Source: Flavobacterium luteum (GTDB lineage Bacteria > Bacteroidota > Bacteroidia > Flavobacteriales > Flavobacteriaceae). From it: a DNA stretch of 64,000 bases. The DNA lies in contig NZ_WAEM01000005.1 of NCBI RefSeq assembly GCF_008806775.1, positions 1 to 64,000 on the forward strand. The letters are read 5' to 3'. Positions 34,646 to 45,600 of the stretch are shown here, one piece after another (the stretch's first letter is position 1; every line of letters begins with the position of its first letter). The notes beneath the pieces were generated by a model. The model was given only the letters and a program-made list of their open reading frames with translations, did no database searches and had not been told where the DNA came from. The position numbers and the translations under genes are program-made.

Positions 34646-36592
34646 CTAATCATTACTTTTATCTTTTTTTCTTTTTTCCCTTTTATCTTCTTTATCCTCT
34701 TTATCCTCTCTTTTCCCTTTCTTCTCTTTATCACCCTCAACGGCGTTTTCGCCTTTGCTATATTTGGTTCCTTTAGCACTACCCTTGAAAGCACGATTCT
34801 CTTCTTGAGGTCTTAATAAAGGAAGTTCTTGTTCTCCCCGGTGAACTTCTACAAGGCTAAATATATCATCTTTATCATCCGTATTCAATAGTACAAAGTC
34901 AGCACCTTTTGTTCCTCCATTTTTGAAAACGGCATCTTTAATAGTTATCACTTCATGATGCCATTTTTGGTCCCCTTTTCCAGTTACTGTCATTGCTGTC
35001 TTCATAGTTTTGTTTCCTGCATCGTAATCTAGTTTCCATTTAGAACCTTCTATGGCATCATACCAAACCACAGTTATCGACATTATTTTAGGTTTATTAT
35101 CTTGAGAAAAACCATCATGAAGTTTGAAGTACATTGCATCTTTGCCCGTAGCGTGTTCGAATCCTCTTGCAAACCTTGAATAAATAGAAGAGTAAGCTGT
35201 GATAGGTCCTCCCACCCGCCATAATGGAATTGAAGTAGCATCTGGTTCAATTTGATAGAGTAATCTGGAGTAATTATCGGGCCAAATTTCCCAACCCGCA
35301 TCATTAAAACCAACTTGGTCACCACGTTGCTTCACTTGCCCCATTTTAAGTGCATTTTTATCGTCGTTAGCCGCTCCATATTTAGCATATTCGGTTGTGA
35401 TTTTTTCCATACGCTCTATATTACCATGTGAGGCTTTACCGTACGTTTCCTCTGGATAAGCCTTTGTATCGGCTGCATTCAAACCTTTATGCAAAGCACA
35501 GAAAGCATCGGTTGCTATCTCAGGGTATATTTGCCCGGCATACTTATTGAAAAAATAGAAAGAATAATCAAAACCTTGTTCCTTGCTAACCTTCAAAGCG
35601 CCGTTTGTAACATCCCAAACACTTTGACCCGCATTCAAGGCATTAATTGCTCCCCAATAAAAGTTGAGTTGAACATTTAGTTGATACCAAGGACGCGTCC
35701 AGGTTTGGTCCATCTCGGAACGACGAAAAAGTGTTACCCCTTTTGGGTCAACTAGGTAAGGCAAAAACGTATTCACTGCATCAATTTCCCCACTTAAATG
35801 ATGTCCTCTTGAAAGTGCTCCATTTTTTATGCCAAAACCATCTTTAAGGTTCTTTATGGCCCAATCCCATTCTTGAACAAAATTATTTTTACCATTATTA
35901 CTTTGAGGTTCTAGATTGTTGAGAAGCATGCTAATATTCAATCCTGATTTTTTACCAAACAATTTATCATGCAAGGCAAAGGTTTCAAGACGGAATTCTC
36001 TCCATTTTGCACTTTTCGTAGGTAAAGAATAATTTTCATCTATAGGTTCACCTTTATAGGCACACTCATCTCCTGTACATCCTGTTTTAACTTGAATAAA
36101 TGAAATAGCTCTAATTTTTTCTTTAGAAAAGCTACTAATGTGCTTAGCCACTTCTGTTAGAAAACGGTGATAATACTTTTTATATTCTGGAGATAAATAA
36201 TAAGGATAATGGTCAAATGCACCTGGGTTTTTACTAGCATTTGTAATTACCTTTGGTACCCCTTTTTCATAAACCCATTCTGGTGTTTTAGGCCCTGCCT
36301 CAAACGAAATATATAACGAAATTTTTTCTTTATAGGCTCTTTCAATGGCCTTATCTAATATAGACCAGTCATATTCCCCCGATGTTTTCTCCACTTCGTT
36401 CCAAGGAAAATCGCAGGATGTTCCTTTTAAAAATGGATACTGCTTGATATCCATAGCCTCTCCACGATCCCAAACACCAAAAGAGCTAGGCTGCGGACCT
36501 ACCTGACTTATAACCATATTGGAGAAAGCAATGAGGGCAATAAGGATAATTTTTTTTATATTATTAAAGCTTTCAAAACTATATTTATTCAT
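34646..36592 (-). CDS. Clan-A-like glycoside hydrolase paralogue 6 with charged C-terminal tail
   Basis: A 648-residue paralogue. Signal peptide (IALIAFSNMVISQ), then SFGVWDRGEAMD, FIQVKTGCTGDE (Glu176), GIKNGALSRGHHLSGE and LFRRSEMDQTWTR (Glu293). The candidate catalytic pair is intact. After the beta-sandwich the protein continues past where paralogues 2 and 4 end. It runs through VHRGEQELPLLRPQEE into about 45 residues rich in Lys, Glu and Asp (KKGKREDKEDKEDKREKRKK), with no T9SS sorting domain. The low-complexity tail is encoded by purine repeats and could be an expansion. Paralogue 5 starts 4 bp downstream, so the two form an operon. Predicted role as for the other copies: a glycan-degrading enzyme, periplasmic or outer-membrane associated. 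Confidence 0.7.
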   Translation of the reverse strand: MNKYSFESFNNIKKIILIALIAFSNMVISQVGPQPSSFGVWDRGEAMDIKQYPFLKGTSCDFPWNEVEKTSGEYDWSILDKAIERAYKEKISLYISFEAGPKTPEWVYEKGVPKVITNASKNPGAFDHYPYYLSPEYKKYYHRFLTEVAKHISSFSKEKIRAISFIQVKTGCTGDECAYKGEPIDENYSLPTKSAKWREFRLETFALHDKLFGKKSGLNISMLLNNLEPQSNNGKNNFVQEWDWAIKNLKDGFGIKNGALSRGHHLSGEIDAVNTFLPYLVDPKGVTLFRRSEMDQTWTRPWYQLNVQLNFYWGAINALNAGQSVWDVTNGALKVSKEQGFDYSFYFFNKYAGQIYPEIATDAFCALHKGLNAADTKAYPEETYGKASHGNIERMEKITTEYAKYGAANDDKNALKMGQVKQRGDQVGFNDAGWEIWPDNYSRLLYQIEPDATSIPLWRVGGPITAYSSIYSRFARGFEHATGKDAMYFKLHDGFSQDNKPKIMSITVVWYDAIEGSKWKLDYDAGNKTMKTAMTVTGKGDQKWHHEVITIKDAVFKNGGTKGADFVLLNTDDKDDIFSLVEVHRGEQELPLLRPQEENRAFKGSAKGTKYSKGENAVEGDKEKKGKREDKEDKEDKREKRKKDKSND

Positions 36593-36882
36593 AATTAAAA
36601 TTTTATTATTTACGATTTAGACTGTTAAATTTAATAATGGTTTAAAATATAAAAACAACATTTTATATTTAATTGATATTGCTTAAGTTATATTCATTAC
36701 TCGTCTTTGAATTCTTTTGAGGCTTTCCCAGTCCATCTGTTTTTGTAAAATCTTTCCACCAAGACAACCATTACATTTCCATTTTCTTAGCAATATTTAG
36801 ATGTTGCTAAATTAAATCGTTGGTTTTCGTTCCATCCTTAGCTCGTCTGATGCAAAACCTTAGCTTTTATCTGTCATTTTTT

Positions 36883-38247
36883 TTATAGTGCAATTATTTT
36901 ATCCGCTTCTCTTATACCACTTAAATATGCTCCGTGTACACTCGCTCGATAGTCTTTTTCAGTATGCTCCCCCGCAAAAAATAATTTGTTATTTATTTCT
37001 GTAGCCATTGTTTCGAAATCGGCACTTGTAGTTCCATTTGTTGCAAAAGAATAAGTCCCGAAAGTATTGATGTTTTGCCCCCATTTCGTTCGTAACATAT
37101 TTGTCGGATTAGGTATGGTATTCCCATAAATGGTTTTCAGTTGCGCCATTACTTCACTAATTATTTGGGCATCGGTCATAGTTTCGGTAACAGTTGCATA
37201 ATCGCCATAAGCAAATGTCATTAAGCCGTTGGTTGTTGGTAAAAACTTCATCATGTTCATTAAATAATTGAACTTACCTTTTGTTTCTGGCGTATAGCCG
37301 ATGTATTGTATATTGGTGTTCCAAAAAGGGGTATCCCAAATAAATAAAAACTTGTTTACATTACCCATTTGGATGTTTTGAATAGCTGATAATTTTGATG
37401 CTGGCAAAATTGGTTGAAAGGAAATGCTATTGTTTTTCAAAACGCCCAATGGCACACTAACAATTACATAATCTGCTTCAATTGAATTTTCGTTTACTTT
37501 CACCAATGATTTTGTTGCGTTATAATTTATTTCTGTAACTCTACTGTTCAATCTAATATCCAAGCCTTGCCCTAATAAATTTGCCACTTTATCGTAGCCA
37601 TTGGTAACAATTACATCTTTTCCCGGAAATGCTTCATCATCATAAAAATATTTTGAAGATAATTTTGAAATATCGCCACCCGTATCAAATTCCAAATAAG
37701 CAGAAAGCATATATTTCCATAGCCTATTGTTGGCTTGTGTAGGATATAATGAGTTATAAATAGTTTGAAAACTCTGCCGTTTTGTCCCTGCGCGTCTAAC
37801 TGCTTTTAGGGCTTTTTCAAATTGGGTATATTGGCTATCTAGAAAAGCGTCGGAATAAGCCGTTCCGTTGTTGTCAAAAACCTCAAGATTATCGTCGTCT
37901 GTTAGGTAGGTATTTGCACCTGCTTGCGAAGCTAATTTTGTTATTGGGTTCCCATTTGGCCCATGAATCCAACTAGCACCTTCGTCAAAAGCAATTCCCG
38001 TACTTCTGTCTGTCCGAAGTCGTCCTCCAATTTTTTCTTGCGTTTCTATCACAATTACAGTAAATCCTTTATCTTTTAATTTTTTTGCGGCCGCAAGTCC
38101 TGATATTCCTGCCCCAATTATAAGGACTGTTTTCCCATTTGGATTTGTAATGTCATCATCTTTGCTAAAAGAAGCAAATAAATTGGGCGCGATTAAAACC
38201 AGAGGGATGGTTTTTAAAGTGTCTAAAATAAATTTTCTTCTTTCCAT
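36883..38247 (-). CDS. FAD-dependent amine oxidase family protein
   Basis: A 454-residue flavoprotein. After an N-terminal export-like segment (MERRKFILDTLKTIPLVLIAPN) comes a dinucleotide-binding fold TVLIIGAGISGLAAAKKL, then the GGRLRTDR motif that contacts FAD. Further on are an amine-oxidase core (GVLKNNSISF, MGNVNKFLFIW) and the C-terminal FAD-binding block LFFAGEHTEKDYRASVHGAYLSG. This is the flavin monoamine/polyamine oxidase superfamily, which oxidizes amines to aldehydes with release of hydrogen peroxide and ammonia. The N-terminus looks like a signal with Arg-Arg (ERRKF), possibly Tat-type, which suits a folded cofactor protein. Its place between PUL genes is unusual for the family. 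It may act on an amino group or be unrelated to the glycan. A 290-bp gap before the next hydrolase gene holds nothing I can recognise. Confidence 0.8.
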   Translation of the reverse strand: MERRKFILDTLKTIPLVLIAPNLFASFSKDDDITNPNGKTVLIIGAGISGLAAAKKLKDKGFTVIVIETQEKIGGRLRTDRSTGIAFDEGASWIHGPNGNPITKLASQAGANTYLTDDDNLEVFDNNGTAYSDAFLDSQYTQFEKALKAVRRAGTKRQSFQTIYNSLYPTQANNRLWKYMLSAYLEFDTGGDISKLSSKYFYDDEAFPGKDVIVTNGYDKVANLLGQGLDIRLNSRVTEINYNATKSLVKVNENSIEADYVIVSVPLGVLKNNSISFQPILPASKLSAIQNIQMGNVNKFLFIWDTPFWNTNIQYIGYTPETKGKFNYLMNMMKFLPTTNGLMTFAYGDYATVTETMTDAQIISEVMAQLKTIYGNTIPNPTNMLRTKWGQNINTFGTYSFATNGTTSADFETMATEINNKLFFAGEHTEKDYRASVHGAYLSGIREADKIIAL

Positions 38248-38253
38248 AAATTT

Positions 38254-38557
38254 TTATTTCACAAACTCAATTATTTTAACAGTATGAGCAGGTTGGTCCA
38301 ATGTTAATTTATTGGACTCGATTTTAAAATTCTTTTTGGTCCATATTTCCGTCAATTTGTATTTTGAATTCTCTAACCGAAACCCATTTATCGTTGATTT
38401 CAATTTCAGGTACCAGTGCATTAATTTGTGCAAATTGTTTATTCCATTGAATACTGTATTCTGGATTGCCATTGGAGTATTTAATCAGGGGTAGGGCAAT
38501 AAGTTTTGGTAATACCATCACGAGAACTAAACAGAAAACTATTTTTAATCGTTTCAT
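38254..38557 (-). pseudogene. Truncated, frameshifted exported-protein remnant (possible alpha-galactosidase ends)
   Basis: Minus strand. One frame starts with a signal peptide (MKRLKIVFCLVLVMVLPKL) and runs to a stop at 38324. An overlapping frame ends at 38254 with LTEIWTKKNFKIESNKLTLD and QPAHTVKIIEFVK. That ending resembles the closing beta-domain of GH27/GH36 alpha-galactosidases (an xxxWTGKxL then PxHxVxL pattern). The whole stretch is only ~100 residues, so it looks like the two ends of a longer gene fused by deletion and frameshift. It lies 6 bp upstream of the amine oxidase gene. The similarity was judged by eye and the original family is uncertain. Confidence 0.45.
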
Positions 38558-39059
38558 TACTTTAATATTGGATTTTAAGGATGTTAAGTAAGTTGAAAGT
38601 TTTTGAAAAAAAAGAAGAAACTACATTCAAACAATTTGAAGGATCGCCAAAAAAGGGATCTGTAAAATTTTTAAACATATTTTTTATGAGTTAAGTTTAT
38701 TTTACTCCCTTCTTACGTTTGTAAAAAATTGTCAATATAATATGCAAAAATGAGGTGTAATTATCTTTAACAAGTTACAAATAGTTTCAATGATAATGTG
38801 AAAATGTGTCATTTTTTGATGAATACAATTTTTACGAACCTAATTTAATAACATATTGATTTAATTGTGCTAAGAAAAAAAGTAAATTATAAAAAATAGG
38901 ATGTGTAAATTTGATGATGATATAAGAGCATTACTTCAATTTCGGGTATTTTAGAATTAAAGTTTAAACTTTACAAGAATTCTTTTTTTCTCTTTTTTTG
39001 ACTTCCTGCACTTATATTCTTTTTTATTATTTTATTTTTCGGTTTACTGCCATCGTTTT
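38558..39059. other. Intergenic region, about 500 bp
   Basis: AT-rich sequence with no open frame, RNA or convincing repeat that I can recognise. It lies between two pseudogene fragments, so it is probably decayed coding DNA. Confidence 0.4.
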
Positions 39060-39420
39060 TTAACTTCTACTGAAGCCCAGTAATAAATCTAAGTTAGTTG
39101 GAGGAACTAGCTGGGGAAGTTCTAATTCGCCAGGATGTTCTTAGATAATACTAAAAAAAGCAACTTTGTTATTCGTATTTAATAAACTACTTGGGGTAAA
39201 GTCCCAGAGATATTAACGAAATACTGCATCTATAATTAGTACTGCCTTGTGATGCCATTTTTTATCTACTTTTACATTAAAGTCAATGCATTTTTCATTT
39301 TTTTAGCTCTAACGGATTGTCATATTAAATTCGTTTATTATCATTTTAAAAAGCCTATCAACTAGAAATACCACTATGAAAGAGCAGGACCTGCATTTAA
39401 CCCAAATTTCTTTATACAAA
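39060..39420 (-). pseudogene. Decayed seventh copy of the hydrolase family (C-terminal part)
   Basis: On the minus strand the frame from 39290 to 39060 reads VKVDKKWHHKAVLIIDAVF, a stop, YLWDFTPSSLLNTNNKVAFF, SII, a stop, then EHPGELELPQLVPPTN. Paralogue 6 has in the same order DQKWHHEVITIKDAVF, FVLLNTDDKDDIFSLVE and VHRGEQELPLLRP. The match in order and spacing is clear despite stop codons. A weaker upstream continuation, out of frame, reads WYF, a stop, then LIGF near 39370, against MYFKLHDGF. This is a dead copy closest to paralogue 6. The N-terminal two thirds are gone. Confidence 0.75.
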
Positions 39421-39669
39421 AGCACTCATACTCCTAATAAACAGTATTTTAACCTATCTTGATTTCTTAAGTACTAAGAATTGACACAAAAGCACCTCTA
39501 CATTGAAACTTTATTACATATTAAAAGTATAGGTTTTTATTAATTTTGGTGTGCATTTAGAATTTTTATTGAACTAAACATGTAAAGTATTAAAAATAAG
39601 GATTTTGAAATAAAGTCACTCAGTAATAAACTTTCCTAAATTTACGATTTTTTATAATTTCATATCACC

Positions 39670-42600
39670 ATGAAAAAATATGTACTTTTTCTTTTTCTTT
39701 TACCGATACTGACTTTTGGGCAAACCACCCAAACAATTACTACTGTAGGAAGTGGCTCTTTTGTCGTTCCTAACGGAGTTACATCTCTAGATGTTCAGGC
39801 TTGGGGCGGCGGCGGCTGTAGCGGGAATAATACTTCAGCAACTAGCGGGTCGTGTGGTGGTGGAGCAGGCGGCGCCTATACGGGTGGCACAATAAGTGTA
39901 AGCTCTGGGGCGTCTATTTCCTACACCGTAGGAGCAGGAGGAATTTATGCAACTAGCGGTACGACTACACCTGCTGCTGGAGGTCCTTCTACTTTTTCAT
40001 CGGGAACAACACAGATTAATGCTAATGGTGGCGCTCGGGGAGGCACTAGTACCGCAAGTAATGGTGGTGCTATGACAGCTGCTTCAACTAATCCTGGTAG
40101 TGTAAGCTCGTTTGTCTCTTTTGCAGGTGGTAAAGGAGGTAATGGCGGTAACAATGCTGGTTACAGCGGTGGCGGTGGTGGTGGCGCGGGAGGTACTATA
40201 GCGACTGGAACTGGGGGAGCAAATGCCGCCTCAAATACTGGAGGTGCTGGAGGTGTTGGAGGTGCAACAGGTGGCGGTGCTGGTGGTAGCGCTAGTAATT
40301 TTAGTCCATCAAGCAATGGTGTCAATGGGACTGCACCTGGAGGTGGCGGTGGCGGTCGCGCCTATAATAACACCGGTAGTAATACAAACGGAGGTGATGG
40401 TCAGTTAAAAATCACTTATACTTGCACAACCTATGCATTAACGGCTGCAGCTTCTGCCTCTACATTTTCATCAGGAGCGCCTTCTACTGTTACCCTTAAC
40501 TCAACAAGTTTACCTGCAGGATCCTATACCATAACGTATAGCACTACAAACCCGGTAACAAGCGGCAATACCGCTAGTATGAGTTTTAGCGGCACTTCTG
40601 GAACATTTTCTACAATGAATTTGACCGCTAACTCAGATATTACGGTAAACACCCTGCAAAGTGGTTCAGGAGTGGGATGTTTTAGCACCATTATAACTAA
40701 TAATACTGCGACAGCTCTTTTAGACTCCACTGTTGTAACAGCTGGAGTTATAGCAGCAGATCAGACTATTTGCAATGGTAGTACGCCAGCAGCTTTAACA
40801 TCTACCATAGCTGGTACTACGTCATCGGGAACGCTTTCTTACGAATGGCAGACCAATGCCAGTGGCAGTTATGTTACCATTCCAAGTGAAACGGCGGCTA
40901 CATTCGCTCCACCAGCCTTAACTGCCACTGCCAGTTATCAACGAAGAACCTTGGCGGTAAATGGTGGGAACACTACCTATTCCGCTTATACCACTCCAAT
41001 TGTAATCACTGTAAGTGCTGTGGTTAGCGTTGGAACTATAGGAATTACTACCAGTACTATTTGTAGTGGTTCTACTGCTAATATCAGCATATCAACAGCA
41101 GGAACAGGCTCAGGCACCATTACTTATGAATGGCAAACCAATGCAAGTGGTTCTTATGTTACTATTTCGGGCGCTATTGCTGCAACTTATATCACACCAA
41201 CGTTAACGACCACTACCAGTTATCAAAGAAGAACCGTTTCTACATTAAATGGAATACCTTGTTACTCAGCCTACACTGCGGCAGTTACTATTATAGTCAA
41301 TGATTTAAACACAGGAACAATAGGAATAGACCAGGCTATTTGTACAGGTACTGCTCCAGCAACTTTGACTTCAGTTGCGGATGGTACTGGATTAGGTACC
41401 ATAACATACCAATGGCAAACCCGAACCTTACCGGGTAGTTATGCAGATATTTCAGGAGCAACTGGGGCTACGTATACACCGCCAACTATAACAGCAACTA
41501 CAAATTATCGTAGAAGAGCCATTTCTGATTTAAGTGGAGTAGCTTGCCCTTCAGTACAGTCAAATGTTATAACTATAACCGTAAACGCAAATTTATCAGC
41601 AGTTGCAATAACACCTAATACAGCTCAAGCTATTTGCCCCTCAGGCTCTGGTACTGCATTAACCGTAACTGAAACAGTCGGTGGGGCAATCACAAGACAA
41701 TGGGGCAAGCGTTCGGTAACTGGTGGTGCTATTACGGCCATAGCAGGTCAAACGGCTACCACTTATACCCCGACAGGTGCTAGTTTAGGAGCTGGAACTT
41801 GGCTCGTGGTTTGTACCTCAACCCCTACTTGCGGAAGTCCTATCGTTTCTAACGAAGTATCGGTTGCGGTGAGTGCACCGCATACACTAACAGGGGCATC
41901 ACAAGCTGCATCTGTTTGTTCCGGGTCTGCAGCTATCATTAATTTAACAGGTTTGGTACCGAATAGTACCTCAACTATTACCTATCGAATTAATGCAGGT
42001 TCACTACAAACAATTACCGGAGTGGTTGCAGATGCCTCTGGAGCCGAAAGTTTTACAACTATTACCACATTATCAGGAACTAATAATGGACAAACCCTAC
42101 AAATTACGGGTATTACGATACCAAGTGCTAGTCCGGTTTGTACCACTGTATTTACACAAGACGTGACACTTTCTGTTATTGCCCCAACAATAGGCTCTTA
42201 CTCCCAATCGGCAGCGGTTTGTGCGGGATCGTCAGCCACTATTCTTTTAACAGGAATGTTACCCATTACTACATCAACCTTAGCATATCAACTTACGGGA
42301 ACTCCTCAGCCAGATATAACGGGGGTTGTTTCTGATGCTTCTGGAAATGCCAGTTTTAGCATAGTAGCCACTAACGCACAAAATTTTAGAATATTATCCA
42401 TCACCTCAACCAGCACGACTCCGAATTGTACAACAGCCATAGGGAGTTCTGGAGCTTTTAATCTGTCCGTACCAACGATAACTGCTGGGTCAATTGGGAC
42501 CGCACAAACTGTTTGTAGCGGAACAGTACCTTCTACTTTATCCTCTACCATAGATGGCTCAGGGACAGGAACAATTACGTATGAATGGCAAGCTGATGAT

Positions 42601-45600
42601 GGTGCAGGCTATGTTGACATTTCAGGTGCTGCGTCTTCCACTTATGCACCACCGGCTTTAACCACAACTACTAGTTATAAACGAAGAACCCTTTCCACTT
42701 TCGGTGGAATAACTTGTTATTCAGGATATAGCACCCCAATAACTATTACAGTTAATACTTTAACTGCAGGTGTCACAGGCGGTGCAGCAACTATATGCTC
42801 TGGAAACGATCGGATTATATCCCAATTAGTCCCAGGAACTGCATCAATAGGCTCGGCTGTAAAAAGTTATGAATGGCAAACCAATGCGAGTGGATCGTAT
42901 GTTATCATACCTGGAGAAGTAGGAACTAGTTATCTAAGTCCTGTTTTAACCACAACCACTAGTTACAGAAGAAGAACGGTAGCAGTAAGCGGAAGCACCA
43001 CTTGTTACTCTAATTATGCTACCCCAGTGACTATTACAGTAAATAGTGTAGATAAGGGGAAAATAGGAACAAAACAATCTATTTGTTCTGGAGACACGCC
43101 GGCGCCATTAACATCAATAACAGCAGGAATAGGTGCAGGCGCTATTACCTATGAATGGCAATCCAGAGTCTTACCCGCTATTTTTACAGATATACTGGGA
43201 GCCACTGGGCCTACATATTCTCCCGGAGTCACAACAGTACAGACGAGTTATCGCAGAAGAGCGATTTCTACATTAAATGGCTTAACTTGTGTTTCTGAAT
43301 TTGACGCTTTAACCATTAAAGTAAATGAACCCGATGAGGGAATTATAGGAACAGACCAGACTATTTGCTCAGGGACTACCCCAGCTACTTTAACCTCAAT
43401 AGAAGCAGGACAAGCCCCAGGGACTATTAGCTATGAATGGCAAGCTGATAATGGTACTGGCTATGTTACCATTCCGAGCGCTATACTGGCAAGCTACACT
43501 CCACCAGCACTAACAGTAACTACGAGTTATCAGAGAAGAACAACCGGTCAGTGCGCAGGATTACCTACTTATTCTGTCTGGACTACTGCAGTAACTATTA
43601 CAGTAAATGCTGTAACAGCAGGGACAATAGGAACAAACCAAACGTATTGCACCGCGGCTACCCCAGCAACCATAACCTCAACATTAGCAGGAACAGGTTC
43701 AGGCACCATTACTTACGAATGGCAAACCAATGCCAGTGGTTCTTATGTTACCATTCCGGTAGCAACAGCGCCAACCTACTCACCTCCATTACTAACGGCA
43801 ACTACGAGTTATCAAAGAAGAACGATTTCTACACTAAATGGAGTATCTTGTAATTCTGTATATACCACGCCAATAACAATTACAATCGATAGCAATCCAG
43901 TTGCTCCAACGATAACTGCTATTACAAATGCTACTTGTGTACCATTTACAGGAACGGTAACCTTATCAGGGTTACCTGCAAGTGGAACTTGGACTATTAA
44001 CCCTGGAGGAATTACAGGAACAGGAACCAGTAACACCGTGACAGGTTTGTCATCAGGCACCTATACCTTTACCGTTACCAATTCTAATGGTTGTATCTCT
44101 ATTGCTAGTAGTACAGCTGCAGTCGCATCGGCTGTTACTAATACTTGGAATGGAACTACTTGGTCTAATGGTACTCCTAATAATCAACAGTCGCTGATTT
44201 TTAATGGTAATTATCCGCCAACAATGGACCCTAACGTTGATTTATACGGTTGTAGTTGTACTGTTACTACTGGCAATAATGTTACTATAAAAGTAGGTCG
44301 TAGCCTATTCATAACAGATCAAGTAACGGTTTTAGGAACAGGAACTTTAACCTTTGAAAACACAGCAAGTTTAGTACAAGTTAATAACGCCACCAATTTT
44401 GGGAATATAAACTATATTCGGAACACTACCCCAATCAATAAATTTGATTATACCTATTGGTCAACGCCAGTGTTACCATTTGAACTAGGAGGAATCTCTC
44501 CAAATACCCTTGGCGACAAGTATTATTCCTTTGATTCTAGTATAAACAATTGGAAACAAGAATCAATTGCAACATCAATGGTGCCTGGTAAGGGATATAT
44601 TGTTCGTGGGCCTCAAAGCTTTAATGACACTGCTCGTTCTACCTATGTAGCAGTTTTTAATGGTGTACCCAATAATGGTACTGTTAGTATTTCAGGAATT
44701 GTCTCGAATGCTCCCTGCCTTTTAGGGAATCCCTATCCTTCTGCTTTAGATGCCGATTCGTTCTTAAATACAAACCAAAACGTCCTTGATGGTACACTCT
44801 ATTTCTGGACGCATAATACTCCTATTGCTGTAGGTACTCCGAATCCCGGTACCGGATATTTTGCTTATTCGGGTGATGATTATGCTACTTATAATCAAAC
44901 TGGTGGCACAGCGGCTGCTCTAAGCAGCACGACAGGAGGATTTAACACCAATATTCCTTCCGGAAAAATAGCTTCATGCCAAGGTTTCTTTGGACGTACT
45001 AAAACAGTTGCTGCTGGTTTTACATCATCGACTCCTATAGTGTATACTAATGCAATGCGTGTAGGTGTTGGAGGAATTTCAGGAGATAATACACAGTTTT
45101 TCAGAACTAAAGGCCTAGCCACTAAATCTGCAACTCTCGTTGAGAAACACCGTGTTTGGCTTAACCTTACCAATGAGCAAGGTGCGTTTAAACAAACTTT
45201 AGTTGGCTATATCACTGGTGCTACCAATGCGTATGAAAGTCGTTTTGATGGAAAAAGTATTGACGGAAACAAATTTCTTGATTTTTATAGCATCAACCAA
45301 GATAACAATTTAACTATTCAGGGGCGTGCTTTGCCATTTGATGAAAATGATGAAGTTATATTGGGGTATCGTTGTGCTATCAATGGTGATTTTACAATAA
45401 ACATAGACCAAGTTGATGGATTATTGACTAATCAGTCAGTGTTTATTGAAGATAAATTGACTAATTCCATTACCGATTTAAAAGCCAGCAACTATTCATT
45501 TAAAACCACAAAAGGAACTTTTAATGATCGGTTTGTGTTGCGTTATAAGGATAAAACATTAGGCACAAATGATTTATTAGCTGAATCAAATGTAGTGTTG

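Noticed and set aside
34642..34794. Longer start for paralogue 5 at 34794
   Set aside because: It would overlap the end of paralogue 6 by ~150 bp and give a basic leader before the real signal peptide, which starts at 34641.
40741..43890. Separate small genes inside the adhesin (for example 43551-43853, 42138-42335)
   Set aside because: They are out-of-frame readings of repeat DNA with no features of their own.
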